Source of the DNA: Bacillota bacterium
Lineage (GTDB): Bacteria; Bacillota; Clostridia; Christensenellales; SZUA-584
Direction of reading: 5' to 3'
Assembly: GCA_023428025.1 (NCBI GenBank)
Contig: JAEYZN010000035.1
Span: forward strand, 1-39,995
Length of the DNA: 39,995 nucleotides
Below the pieces are notes generated by a model, which saw only the letters and a program-made list of their open reading frames with translations, was not told where the DNA came from and did no database searches. Both the position numbers and the translations under genes were made by a program. This document shows positions 32,088-39,884 of the stretch, piece after piece (the first letter of the stretch is position 1; the number at the start of each line of letters is the position of its first letter).

Positions 32088-32120
32088 TCAAACAAAAAGA
32101 AACAGCCGTTGCCGACTGTT
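32088..32120 (-). terminator. Terminator after the TM1586-type nitroreductase
   Basis: AACAG.CG and CG.CTGTT (32101-32120) form a stem with one mismatch and a TTGC loop. On the minus strand TTTCTTTTTGTTT follows. Just before it, toward the gene, TTAGCTTCCCG is repeated directly (near 32142-32165). Confidence 0.75.
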
Positions 32121-32201
32121 CACAGTTCGTTTCCTGTTCTGTTAGCTTCCCGTTAGCTTCCCGTTAAAAATCAGCCCGCGCTAACTCTTCGCCCTTGTTT
32201 T

Positions 32202-32912
32202 TTACTTCACCGTGCCCGTATACGCATAGCCCTTTTTATTCTTTCCGGACCGCTTTTCGAAGATAAATTCACGCCCCTCATGCTCGGTGGCAAGGCAAAG
32301 ATGGCACAGCGCAATGCCCATGTCGATGCTGTTGAATCGGCTATATAACAGTGCCATCGCCGGGTTCAGGTTTTTCTGGTAGACGTCGATCACGCCGCCC
32401 GCGCTGTCAAAGAACCAGCTCTGGGTGTTGTTGGCCGACGGGGCCAGCCGCGCCGCCTCGATACGGCTGTCGCTGCCGCCCGATATCTCGGCCAGCGCCT
32501 TGCGCTTAAACCCGCTTTGCTCACGGTATGGGCTGCCCTGCGCTTTGCCGAACGCCAGCGCGATGACAAAGGACAGCCCCGCCTTGGCCTCACCCGACGG
32601 CTTCACCATGCCCAGCCAGCAGGACCCCAGCCCGAGGCCGGACAGATACAGGTCCATCTGCTGCCACATAAAACCGGTGTTTTCGAGATAATCGTCCTGC
32701 TTTTCGCTGAACAGCAGAAAGTAATGCGGCGCCTTGACGGGGAAGATGTTCTTCACATTGTCCGTCAGCTGGTATGCGGTCTTGATTTCGGGATGCAGCG
32801 GTTTCAAGCTGCCGGCAAACGCCGTCACCTCGGCCAGCGTCGCCCCGTCCAAAGGCGACATATCGTACTTGCGGGTGGATTTGCGCCTGAAGATGTTTTC
32901 GTATAAATTCAT
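32202..32912 (-). CDS. TM1586-type nitroreductase
   Basis: A 236-residue nitroreductase-fold flavoprotein of the TM1586 type, in which the two halves of a nitroreductase dimer are fused in one chain. IFRRKSTRKYDMSPLDG binds the FMN, followed by HYFLLFSEKQDDYLENTGF, GLGLGSCWLGMVKPSGEAK, the second-half RLAPSANNTQSWFF segment and SIDMGIALCHLCLATEHEG. It probably reduces an unknown electrophile with FMN and NAD(P)H in the cytosol. GAAGGAGG precedes the ATG at proper distance. It is a separate lineage from the 186-residue nitroreductase at 7899-8459. It has its own terminator at 32088-32120. Confidence 0.92.
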   Translation of the reverse strand: MNLYENIFRRKSTRKYDMSPLDGATLAEVTAFAGSLKPLHPEIKTAYQLTDNVKNIFPVKAPHYFLLFSEKQDDYLENTGFMWQQMDLYLSGLGLGSCWLGMVKPSGEAKAGLSFVIALAFGKAQGSPYREQSGFKRKALAEISGGSDSRIEAARLAPSANNTQSWFFDSAGGVIDVYQKNLNPAMALLYSRFNSIDMGIALCHLCLATEHEGREFIFEKRSGKNKKGYAYTGTVK

Positions 32913-33232
32913 GGGTTGGTTCCTCCTTCTATTCCGTGATATGGCTGTTTATTCGCTTCTTTTTTTCTCAAATAGCGGCATGCCGAGTCCTGTAAACAGC
33001 TGATTTATAACTTGCACCATACATCATTGGCGTGGATTTTGCAATGGCTTGCTTGTAAAATTATGAAGCTCAGTTTGATATTGAAAATTGATTGATTAAT
33101 ATTTGCCTTGAAACGATCCATTTTAATTTTTACCAGGCTTTTTTGCGTTTGATCGGCGTAATTTGTGTTTATATTTATCCGAAGTCTTAACCAAATCCTT
33201 ACCAAGCCCAGGCTGAACGGGGGGGAAATAAA
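32913..33232. other. AT-rich intergenic region before the EAL-HDOD operon
   Basis: These 320 bases are notably more AT-rich than their surroundings. The only clear element is the sigma-28-like site at 33159-33185. A 66-residue minus-strand frame at 33005-33205 has no ribosome site or recognisable sequence and is not called. Confidence 0.4.
33159..33185 (+). promoter_or_regulatory. Sigma-28-like promoter of the EAL-HDOD operon
   Basis: TAATTTGT (33159-33166), an 11-bp spacer and TCCGAAGT (33178-33185) fit the flagellar sigma pattern more weakly than the other two examples, since only TAA and CCGA are kept at their expected places. It lies 47 bases upstream of the first EAL-HDOD start. Confidence 0.45.
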
Positions 33233-34435
33233 ATGGGTAACATTTACGTTGCACGCCAGCCGATTTTTGATAATCGAATGAAGCTTTTCGGTTATGAACT
33301 GTTTTACCGACGCAGCGAAAGAAACCTTTTCGAAGGCATGAATGACGACCAGGCCACCGCTTCCCTGATCACTGATTCTTATTTTATGGGCTTCGACGAG
33401 CTGGTCGACGGCACACGCGGTTTCATCAACTTCTCCCAGAACCTGATTTTGAACGACTCGCCGATGCTGCTGCCGGCAGACAAGCTGGTTATCGAGATCG
33501 TGGAGCGCACCGAGATCACGCCGGAGCTGGTGGAAGCGTGCAGGAGGCTCAAAAAGGCCGGGTATAAACTGGCTCTGGATAATTTCACGGACAACGAGGC
33601 CGAGCAGCCGTTGGCCGAGCTGGCGGACATATTCAAGGTGGACTTTCTGTCCACCTCGCTGGCCTCCCAGGCGCTGATGATCCGCAAATACCGTCCTGTC
33701 CCGTTTGTCGCGATGAAGGTGGAAACGGCGGATGAATTCCGCAGAGCGTGCCAGCTGGGCTATCGCCTGTTTCAGGGCTACTTTTTCAACAAGCCCGTCA
33801 TGATGGGCGCGAAAGAGATCGGCACGCTGGGCAGCAGCATGGTGGGGATCATGGAAAAGCTCTCCAAGTCGGACCCAAACCTCAAGGAACTCGCCGCTGT
33901 CATCGAGAAGGACGTGGAGCTGTCCTATAAGCTGCTGCGCATCGCCAATTCAGCATACTTCCGCCCACGCGTCCCCATCACCTCCATTCACCACGCGCTG
34001 ATGCAGATCGGCCTGGTGGAGCTGCGGCGCTGGGCAAACCTGCTGCTGGTGAAGGGCTTATCCAATACCGACAACGCCGAGATGGTTAAGCTCTCGCTGA
34101 TACGCGGGCGCATGATGGCGCTGTATTCGCAGGCTGCCGGCATCCGGCGGGGCGAGTCCGACTACTTCCTCACCGGCATGTTCTCTTCCATCGACGCGCT
34201 GCTGGATGAACCCATGGACAAAATACTCTCCCGTCTGCCGCTCACCGAAGCGGTGCAGACCGCCCTGCGGGGCGAACCCGGCCCGCTGCGCGCCGCGCTG
34301 GACGCCATACTGGCTTTTGAGCGGGCTGAGTGGGAAACCGTGGATGCGTTTCTGCAAGCCGCCGGACAGCCTGAGGGCTCGCTGACGCCGCTTTACCTCG
34401 AAGCGCTCAAATGGCAGCAGTCGCTGGACGTTTAA
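33233..34435 (+). CDS. EAL-HDOD (YuxH-type) signalling protein 1
   Basis: A 400-residue cytosolic protein with an EAL-like half (residues 1-205) and an HDOD half (about 205-400). EAL landmarks are degenerate: GYELFYR replaces the EAL signature, FINFSQNL keeps Asn, IEIVERT keeps the Glu pair, LALDNFTDN replaces DDFG, FKVDF keeps the Lys-x-Asp pattern, and YRLFQGYFFNKPV ends the domain. HDOD elements are KDVELSYKLLRIANSAYF, SIHHALMQIGLVELRRW and the following helices. YuxH/CdgJ-type proteins act in motility and c-di-GMP signalling, generally without phosphodiesterase activity. The gene is followed by a paralogue 58 bases later. GGGGGG is the ribosome site. Confidence 0.93.
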   Translation: MGNIYVARQPIFDNRMKLFGYELFYRRSERNLFEGMNDDQATASLITDSYFMGFDELVDGTRGFINFSQNLILNDSPMLLPADKLVIEIVERTEITPELVEACRRLKKAGYKLALDNFTDNEAEQPLAELADIFKVDFLSTSLASQALMIRKYRPVPFVAMKVETADEFRRACQLGYRLFQGYFFNKPVMMGAKEIGTLGSSMVGIMEKLSKSDPNLKELAAVIEKDVELSYKLLRIANSAYFRPRVPITSIHHALMQIGLVELRRWANLLLVKGLSNTDNAEMVKLSLIRGRMMALYSQAAGIRRGESDYFLTGMFSSIDALLDEPMDKILSRLPLTEAVQTALRGEPGPLRAALDAILAFERAEWETVDAFLQAAGQPEGSLTPLYLEALKWQQSLDV

Positions 34436-34493
34436 GGAGATATCCGCCCGCCCAATCCCGGCATCACAACTTTGTCAACCAGCGGAGGCAGGC

Positions 34494-35699
34494 ATGGGAG
34501 AAATCTGTGTCGCCCGGCAGCCCATTTTCAACAGCGGCATGAAGCTGTTCGGATATGAGCTTTTATACCGCCGCGACGAAAACAGCACATATGAAGGAAC
34601 CGGCGATGATCAGGCTGCGGCGTCACTGCTCACGGATTCCTTTTTTATTGGCTTCGACGACCTGATAGCTGGAACGCGCGGCTTTATCAACTTCTCGCCG
34701 GGCCTGCTGCTAAGCGGCACGCCGCTGTTGCTGCCGGGCGAAAAGCTCGTGGTCGGGATCGCGGCGCGTACCGAAATCACCCCCGTCTTCATGGCGGCCT
34801 GCCAGCGGCTCAAAGACCTGGGCTACCGTCTCGCGCTGGACGATTTTTCAGACGACAAAGCGTGCGCCCCTCTCGCCAGCCTCGCCGACATCATCCGGGT
34901 GGATTGCCACCGCACCCCGCTCGCCGCGCAGGCGGCAATGATCAAAAAATACCCGTCCGCCGTGTTTGTGGCCATAAAGGTGGAAACGGCGGATGAGTTC
35001 CGGATCACCCGCGAACTGGGCTACAGCCTGTTCCAGGGCTATTTTTTCAACAAGCCGGTGACGATCAAGGCCCGTGAGATCGGCACGCTGGACACCGGCA
35101 TGGTGCAGATGGTGCAGCGGCTGTCCGAGCCGGACGCGGACTTCAAGGCTATCTCCGCCGTTATCGAACGGGATGTGGACCTGTCGTACAAGCTGCTGCG
35201 CATCGCCAACTCTGTCTTTTACCGCACCACCATGGCGCCCGTCAGCTCCATCTGGCAGGCTGTCGTCCGCATCGGCTTCAGCGAGCTGCGGCGCTGGACG
35301 CACCTGCTGCTGCTGAAGGGCTTTTCCAACACGGAAAACGCCGAGCTGGTCAAAGCGTCGCTGATCCGCGCGCGTATGCTGTCGCTGTTCGCAGAGGCTG
35401 CCGGATGCCAGGAAGAGGCTTCCGGGTATTTCCTGACCGGGCTGTTCTCCTTTATCGACGCGCTGCTGAACAAACCGATGGATACGGTGCTGGCCCGCCT
35501 GCCGCTCACCCCTACGGTAAAGGACGCGCTGCTGGGGGTCCCCGGCCCGATGCGCGATACGCTGGAGGCGGTGATGGCGTTTGAACGCGCCGACTGGGAT
35601 GCAGTGGACGCCTTTCTGGCGCAGTCCGGCCATGCGAAGGGCGCGCTCACGCCGATCTATCTTGAAGCGGTGAAGTGGCAGCAAGCGCTGGTTGTATAA
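34494..35699 (+). CDS. EAL-HDOD (YuxH-type) signalling protein 2
   Basis: A 401-residue paralogue of the preceding gene, alignable end to end with the same order of domains. It has lost more of the EAL site: VVGIAARTEIT lacks both Glu of the IEIVERT segment, and IRVDCHRT has Arg where the first copy has Lys; LALDDFSDD and YSLFQGYFFNKPV are kept. The HDOD half (RDVDLSYKLLRIANSVFY, SIWQAVVRIGFSELRRW) is intact, so it probably works as a binding or scaffold protein. GGAGG lies before the ATG. Tandem placement with copy 1 and a probable shared sigma-28-like promoter suggest co-expression and perhaps mixed complexes. Confidence 0.93.
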   Translation: MGEICVARQPIFNSGMKLFGYELLYRRDENSTYEGTGDDQAAASLLTDSFFIGFDDLIAGTRGFINFSPGLLLSGTPLLLPGEKLVVGIAARTEITPVFMAACQRLKDLGYRLALDDFSDDKACAPLASLADIIRVDCHRTPLAAQAAMIKKYPSAVFVAIKVETADEFRITRELGYSLFQGYFFNKPVTIKAREIGTLDTGMVQMVQRLSEPDADFKAISAVIERDVDLSYKLLRIANSVFYRTTMAPVSSIWQAVVRIGFSELRRWTHLLLLKGFSNTENAELVKASLIRARMLSLFAEAAGCQEEASGYFLTGLFSFIDALLNKPMDTVLARLPLTPTVKDALLGVPGPMRDTLEAVMAFERADWDAVDAFLAQSGHAKGALTPIYLEAVKWQQALVV

Positions 35700-36012
35700 C
35701 CGCACATTCTACCCAGCCCGTTCTAAATCGTATTCGTGCCGCCGCAAGTGCTCACTCTTTTAAGAACGCAAGACCACGTTTGTTACAGATCAACGGAAAA
35801 TTGCAGCAGAAAAGATGACCTCGTTCAAGGCCCAATGAGATTGTTTTGAGCTGTCGGACGAACACGTCAGGGATGCCGGTGTTGCGGCGACTTACACCGT
35901 CTTCGCCGGAAAAAGCGTACCAAATGACGGCACGGCGCTTCGCTTCCACTCCAAAAAGACGATGGCCTGCAGCCTCGCCAAAAAAGTTTATTGAATCCCC
36001 TTATGTTGTGGG
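35700..36012. other. Intergenic region without a supported gene
   Basis: These 313 bases separate two convergent genes. Both strands contain short frames (for example 65 residues on the minus strand at 35752-35949), but none has a ribosome site or familiar sequence. The composition is less GC-rich than the flanks, and a decayed gene is possible. No clear terminator was found for either neighbour. Confidence 0.35.
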
Positions 36013-36519
36013 TTAATTGACGGCGCTCTTCTCTTCCTGCTTCGGCTGGGGCTCGGGCAGCGTCACAACGGTCGGGCGGGGGGCACTCTGGGAACGCGCC
36101 TTTTTCTTTTCAGTATGCGCTTTGGCGTTTGCCGCCTTTGGCTCATCCAGCTGGCAGCCGATGGCGCACTTGCCTTTGAATATAGCGCCCTCCTCCACCG
36201 TAAGAGACTGCGCGCAGAGGTCCCCGATGAGCTTCGCTCCGCCCAGCAGCTGCACAGCGGCTTCTGAAGACACGTTGCCCGTCACACTCCCCGCGATGTG
36301 GATCTCCTGGCCTTTCACCGCGCCCTCCACGCTGCCCTCCGTGCTGATGTCAATGTTGCCTGTCGCCGCCAGGTTGCCCTTCACATTGCCGTCAATCCGC
36401 AACCCGGATTTGGTGTCGATGTCGCCCGTAAATGAGGCGCCCGGCGGGATATGCGCGTCCGGCATAACGTTGTTTTGTCCCCGTTCCTGTCGCCTTGCTG
36501 CGTTAAAATCTTTCGCCAT
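36013..36519 (-). CDS. Bactofilin
   Basis: A 168-residue bactofilin (DUF583). The central 90 residues form the right-handed beta-helix with regularly spaced hydrophobic turns: IPPGASFTGDIDTKSGLRID, GNVKGNLAATGNIDISTEGS, VEGAVKGQEIHIAGSVTGNV, KLIGDLCAQSLTVEEGAIF and KGKC. It polymerises without nucleotide into membrane-associated filaments that scaffold polar, cell-wall or flagellar proteins. The C-terminal 45 residues are Lys/Pro/Gln-rich and disordered. An AAGGAG ribosome site lies before the ATG. In Firmicutes bactofilins have been tied to motility, which fits the nearby chemotaxis and EAL-HDOD genes, although no direct operon link exists. Confidence 0.92.
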   Translation of the reverse strand: MAKDFNAARRQERGQNNVMPDAHIPPGASFTGDIDTKSGLRIDGNVKGNLAATGNIDISTEGSVEGAVKGQEIHIAGSVTGNVSSEAAVQLLGGAKLIGDLCAQSLTVEEGAIFKGKCAIGCQLDEPKAANAKAHTEKKKARSQSAPRPTVVTLPEPQPKQEEKSAVN

Positions 36520-36573
36520 GGCAATCTCCTTGCATTTTATATTTATGTTATAGATAAACCAAGGAAAAGAAGT

Positions 36574-36756
36574 TCAAACATTCCATTTAATCCCTTCTTG
36601 ATTTTTTTTGCCGAAAATGCGGATTAATCGGGTGAAACAGGCACCCAGCACGCCGCCCATCCGCTCCTTTAACGCGTTGAGATACGTCTCGGTGGTCCTG
36701 ATGGACACGTCCAGCGCGTCCATACCCGCCACATCGTTCTGCAGCATGAGCAGAGA
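36574..36756 (-). pseudogene. Orphan fragment of the DUF4329 protein gene's middle region
   Basis: Read on the minus strand, 36649-36747 matches 38738-38836 inside the large downstream-named gene with about 8 differences in 99 bases, all transitions. It encodes LMLQNDVAGMDALDVSIRTT and continues YLNALKERMGGVLGA, after which similarity ends and a different short tail reaches a stop near 36574. An in-frame TAG lies immediately upstream of the match, so it lacks the front of the gene. The fragment lies beyond the terminator of the lipoprotein gene and is not expected to be expressed. Together with neighbouring 36520-36573 (bactofilin upstream region) it fills the gap. Confidence 0.75.
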
Positions 36757-36783
36757 CTACTGGTAGTCATACTTTCGAACAAT

Positions 36784-36827
36784 TGATAAAAGAAAACAGA
36801 TGGGCCCGCATGTAGTCCACGCAGGCC
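36784..36827 (-). terminator. Terminator of the DUF4329-lipoprotein unit
   Basis: GGCCCGCATG (36803-36812) and CACGCAGGCC (36818-36827) form a ten-position stem with two wobble pairs and a five-base loop. On the minus strand CATCTGTTTTCTTTTATC follows. It lies 9 bases past the lipoprotein stop. Confidence 0.85.
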
Positions 36828-36835
36828 TGTCATAT

Positions 36836-37537
36836 CTAACCTATCCATTTATCTACATCAATGTCACGTCCCGATATTTCCTCCAGCAATTCGATCGGAA
36901 CTTCCGTGTAACCCTGATCGGGTGTCCCCATCATCACTTCTTGGCTTGAATTCATAACCAGAAATAAATCAAAATACGCTCCTGGAACCTGAAACGATAA
37001 ACAAAGCATATGAATTCTAAAGTCAGGAAGAAACTCATATTCCCACGTTTTTTCCCCGGATTCCCAAACATCAAAAAGCCTTTTTATTGTTTCCTTATCA
37101 TCATATTGTCGATCATAGAATTCTGATTCTTTTCCGGTAAAATCATATTCTTTCCAAGTGATAGTATCGACGCTTTCCCCAGACGGGGCGGGTATCACTC
37201 TGTCTGTCCTGTATAACGGCCTGTAATACATGCTTGCGCCGTTATCCTGTAGATAGATAAAATTCCTTTCCGTATCTCCTTCCGCCAAACAGATAATGGT
37301 TTCCTTCGTCCCCGCATAGCCCACCATTTCTCCGTCCGGATTAACCTCCCATTTTGTCAGCGGATACATTTTATAGATCACGCCTTTGAAGTTGACCATA
37401 ACGCCGTCTTCCTCCGAGTCTATCTGCTCATATACCGGATAAGACCTGGTGGGTTCAAGCTTGGATATACACCCGGAACAGCTGAGCAGTGCCAGTATCA
37501 AAATGAATAATGCAATCAGTTGAATACCTTTTCTCAT
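36836..37537 (-). CDS. Lipoprotein, candidate immunity protein
   Basis: A 233-residue lipoprotein of unknown family. The signal peptide is MRKGIQLIALFILILALLSC, with a second Cys two residues later (SCSGC), so either Cys 20 or Cys 23 could be lipidated. The mature part is acidic and beta-rich with aromatic strands (GVMVNFKGVIYKMYPLTKWE, WEYEFLPDFRIHMLCL, VPGAYFDLFLVMNSSQEVMM). The ribosome site TAGGAG overlaps the stop codon of the DUF4329 gene and only nine bases separate the genes, so translation is coupled. In polymorphic toxin loci a small protein encoded directly after the toxin is commonly the immunity protein; that is the basis for the proposal, and no homologue was recognised. GC content is lower than that of the surrounding genes. 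Confidence 0.8.
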   Translation of the reverse strand: MRKGIQLIALFILILALLSCSGCISKLEPTRSYPVYEQIDSEEDGVMVNFKGVIYKMYPLTKWEVNPDGEMVGYAGTKETIICLAEGDTERNFIYLQDNGASMYYRPLYRTDRVIPAPSGESVDTITWKEYDFTGKESEFYDRQYDDKETIKRLFDVWESGEKTWEYEFLPDFRIHMLCLSFQVPGAYFDLFLVMNSSQEVMMGTPDQGYTEVPIELLEEISGRDIDVDKWIG

Positions 37538-37546
37538 TTTCGTCTC

Positions 37547-39337
37547 CTAATCTTGATAAGGCTGCCCTGTAATCACCGAATTAAATATTCCAAAAACCTT
37601 ATAACCCGTCTGAGTAGATGAATCCAATACCGGCCCATTCTTATCAACTGCATATAGTTCGCCTAGCGTTGGTGATGCCAAATACATCCTCTCTACACCC
37701 GGCAACCACGCAACCTGCTGGTCGCCAAGGTACTCTGCAAATTCGTTGAAGTTTCCCTTGGACATCACTTCATCAATCGCGTAATCCATAATATCCCAAG
37801 CCGTTTCTCCTTTTTCTCCTGAAAATTTATTAGGGACATGTCCAGTACAGTTCGGATGTGTATGGACAAAAGAAATGGTATCTCCTTGCGCCAAATCACC
37901 TATGGATTCAAGATATGATGATAGTACACCGCTTATCACGTTATCATGATCTCCGACAAAAGTATCTTTTAATACATATTTGGACTGTAAAACTATATTT
38001 CCGTTTTGATCAACAATTGGGACCTGTTTGTGTATAATAACAGCCCCTCTCTCAAGATTGTCATTGCCTGTTCCAATGACAGCAGGATCGGCAAATGCAA
38101 CAGCTGCCTCCTCTTCTGTGTCATACGATCTTCCCCCAATATCATCCGCCTTTTGTGACCACTCCCGCTGATCGTTCAGTTCCTTTATCTGTTCCCTCAG
38201 CGTCACAGCCTCATCCAAATTCCGGCTGTATCCATCCTGATAAAGCTTATAATTGGGATCACTGTAAGCCGATGCACCCAGTTGCGTGCTGTACCCCTCT
38301 GTCAGCTTCTCTCTTATTTCAAGCTGGCTCTCCAGATCCTTCATCTGAGCGTCATAATCCTTTTCGGAGATATAGTCATATCCCGTATCTTCATCACCCC
38401 ATGAGCCGCCTGCTCCGCCTCCGCCAAAGCCGCCGCCTGCAAAGCCCTTGTCATCATATGCATGCCGCCCCTGAAACGGGTCTTTCTTGTACGGCAGTTG
38501 CGCATCTTCTTCCCGCTGCTCCTTAAAAAAGTCCGCATACCCTCCGCCGGAATATGTAACGCCTTTTGCTTCCGTTCCATCCAGCCCCGTCACATGCGCA
38601 GGCGTATCGTTTGCCGCAAACTGCGGCCTTCCGTTCCCGCTTCTCCAATCGTTCACGGGCGCTCCATATGGCGCGTGCTGCTCATCGTCGTTGTCCAGCA
38701 ACTGGTTGCCCGGCTTGCCGTGGATATTCGCGCCCATCACGCCGCCCATCCGCTCCTTTAATGCGTTGAGGTATGTCTCGGTGGTTCTGATGGGTACGTC
38801 CAGTGCGTTCATACCCGCCACATCGTTCTGCAGCATCAGGTTATACTGCTGCTTGTGCAGCGCCTTCAGCGTCTTCCGCTGCTTCTCGATGGCGCTCTGG
38901 TAGCCGGCAATGCTTTCCGGTTTTGGGGACATTATACCACTATCTGGCGCGCTTGTATAGAACGTATTTCCGCTTTTTTGTGTATCAGGGGCCGTGGGTA
39001 CTGTCGGCTTAAAAGTCAGCGGAAGACCGGCAAACTTTGCGCTGCCGCTCATGCCCTTGGGGAATACCGGGGCGCTGGTTTGCGCCGTGCCTGCCTGGCT
39101 GGCCTGCTGTTCGCGCTGGCGTTTCTGCTCCTCCATCTGGCGGCGGTGTTCCTCGGCGCGCTGCTGCGCCTGCCTGCGCTGCTCCTCCGCCCGGCGCGCC
39201 GCTTCTTCCCGCTGGCGCTTCTGCTCCTCCATCCGGCGGCGGTGCTCTTCCGCGCGCTGGCGGCGCTCCTCTTCCTCCTTCAGCCGCCGCGCGTATGCCT
39301 CCCTTGCGCCACTCTGCCTTTCTTCTTGGTAGCTCAT
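37547..39337 (-). CDS. Coiled-coil protein with C-terminal DUF4329-like domain
   Basis: A 596-residue protein without a signal peptide. Residues 1-95 are an extremely charged coiled coil made of short repeats (RRQRAEEHRRRMEEQKRQRE and variants). Residues 100-150 form a linker; about 150-205 are the helical KTLKALHKQQYNLMLQND region duplicated at 36.7 kb; about 280-320 Gly-rich (GGGFGGGGAGG); about 325-400 a second coiled coil. The C-terminus (about 405-590) fits DUF4329: SYDTEEEAAVAFADP, GAVIIHKQVP, ISFVHTHPNCTG, FSGEKGE and ELYAVDKNG. The HTHP plus a later Ser recall JAB/deaminase-like toxin domains of polymorphic toxins. It is followed by a coupled lipoprotein. Ribosome site AAAGGAAG. A phage-tail or secreted effector role is inferred. 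Confidence 0.85.
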   Translation of the reverse strand: MSYQEERQSGAREAYARRLKEEEERRQRAEEHRRRMEEQKRQREEAARRAEEQRRQAQQRAEEHRRQMEEQKRQREQQASQAGTAQTSAPVFPKGMSGSAKFAGLPLTFKPTVPTAPDTQKSGNTFYTSAPDSGIMSPKPESIAGYQSAIEKQRKTLKALHKQQYNLMLQNDVAGMNALDVPIRTTETYLNALKERMGGVMGANIHGKPGNQLLDNDDEQHAPYGAPVNDWRSGNGRPQFAANDTPAHVTGLDGTEAKGVTYSGGGYADFFKEQREEDAQLPYKKDPFQGRHAYDDKGFAGGGFGGGGAGGSWGDEDTGYDYISEKDYDAQMKDLESQLEIREKLTEGYSTQLGASAYSDPNYKLYQDGYSRNLDEAVTLREQIKELNDQREWSQKADDIGGRSYDTEEEAAVAFADPAVIGTGNDNLERGAVIIHKQVPIVDQNGNIVLQSKYVLKDTFVGDHDNVISGVLSSYLESIGDLAQGDTISFVHTHPNCTGHVPNKFSGEKGETAWDIMDYAIDEVMSKGNFNEFAEYLGDQQVAWLPGVERMYLASPTLGELYAVDKNGPVLDSSTQTGYKVFGIFNSVITGQPYQD

Positions 39338-39424
39338 AATTCTTCCTTTCCGCCGCCGCTCAGGCAGCTTAGAATATACAAATTTTCTAAAATAAATTTC
39401 GTGGGCGAGACGGGCTATGATACA

Positions 39425-39448
39425 CCCCTAAAAGCTCTGCTTTTGGGG
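39425..39448. other. Strong hairpin in the leader of the DUF4329 gene
   Basis: CCCCT AAAAGC TCT GCTTTT GGGG folds into a ten-pair stem with one bulged base. No T run follows on either strand, so it is not a standard terminator. It lies in the 232-base gap between the small TM gene and the DUF4329 gene. The adjoining GGGCTTCGCGGGCC-type sequence gives further pairing potential. Confidence 0.45.
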
Positions 39449-39552
39449 ACCCCAGGCCCGCGAAGCCCACACCTTGCGTTTTTGCGCAGTTTCGAGTATA
39501 GCGAGGAACAAGCAAAAACGGTAAATTGGCAGAAAACCAAAAGTTTTTCGCC

Positions 39553-39570
39553 AAGCGGCGCACGCCGCTT
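39553..39570. terminator. Palindrome at the end of the small TM gene
   Basis: AAGCGGCG (39553-39560) and CGCCGCTT (39563-39570) are separated by only two bases and overlap the stop codon. The minus-strand continuation GGCGAAAAACTTTT is a poor T tract, so this is at best a weak terminator. Confidence 0.35.
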
Positions 39571-39863
39571 TACAGCATTCTCAGCGCGTCCTGCTTCTTC
39601 TCGCAGAACGCCTTTTTCACGTCGCCGTTCAGCCCGTTCTGCACCATGCCGTCGCCGATGATGATGCAGGTGGACAGCGTCAGCTTCACCAGCTCCTTGG
39701 TCTCCGCCGCCTGCTTTTCCAGCGCGGCGATGCGCGCCTCATTCTGCTGCAGCTGCGCCGCCTCCTGCCGGTCCTTCCTGCGCGCCTTCTGCGCCGCGCT
39801 CACCACCGCGTTGATGGCGATCATGATGGCGCCCACCGCGACGCCGGTAAAAACCGCTTCCAT
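39570..39863 (-). CDS. Small one-TM coiled-coil protein, holin-like
   Basis: A 97-residue protein with one N-terminal membrane helix (about residues 4-23, VFTGVAVGAIMIAINAVVSA), a basic stretch (QKARRKDRQ), a coiled coil (AAQLQQNEARIAALEKQAAE) and a C-terminal tail with two Cys (STCIIIGDG, KKAFCEKK). Size, single helix and coiled coil resemble small phage holins or XhlA-type accessory proteins, but no family signature is certain. AAGGAAGGAG is the ribosome site. It is the first gene of the right-end module, 232 bases upstream of the DUF4329 protein gene on the same strand. At the left end of the window a holin-like gene likewise precedes long cargo-like genes. Confidence 0.75.
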   Translation of the reverse strand: MEAVFTGVAVGAIMIAINAVVSAAQKARRKDRQEAAQLQQNEARIAALEKQAAETKELVKLTLSTCIIIGDGMVQNGLNGDVKKAFCEKKQDALRML

Positions 39864-39884
39864 GTTTGCTCCTTCCTTTCCGCT

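Noticed and set aside
33005..33205. A 66-residue minus-strand frame in the AT-rich gap
   Set aside because: No ribosome site, Ile/Lys/Asn-rich translation typical of AT-rich non-coding sequence, and it covers the promoter of the EAL-HDOD operon.
35752..35949. A 65-residue minus-strand frame between the EAL-HDOD and bactofilin genes
   Set aside because: No ribosome site and no familiar motif; a decayed gene is possible but the call cannot be supported.
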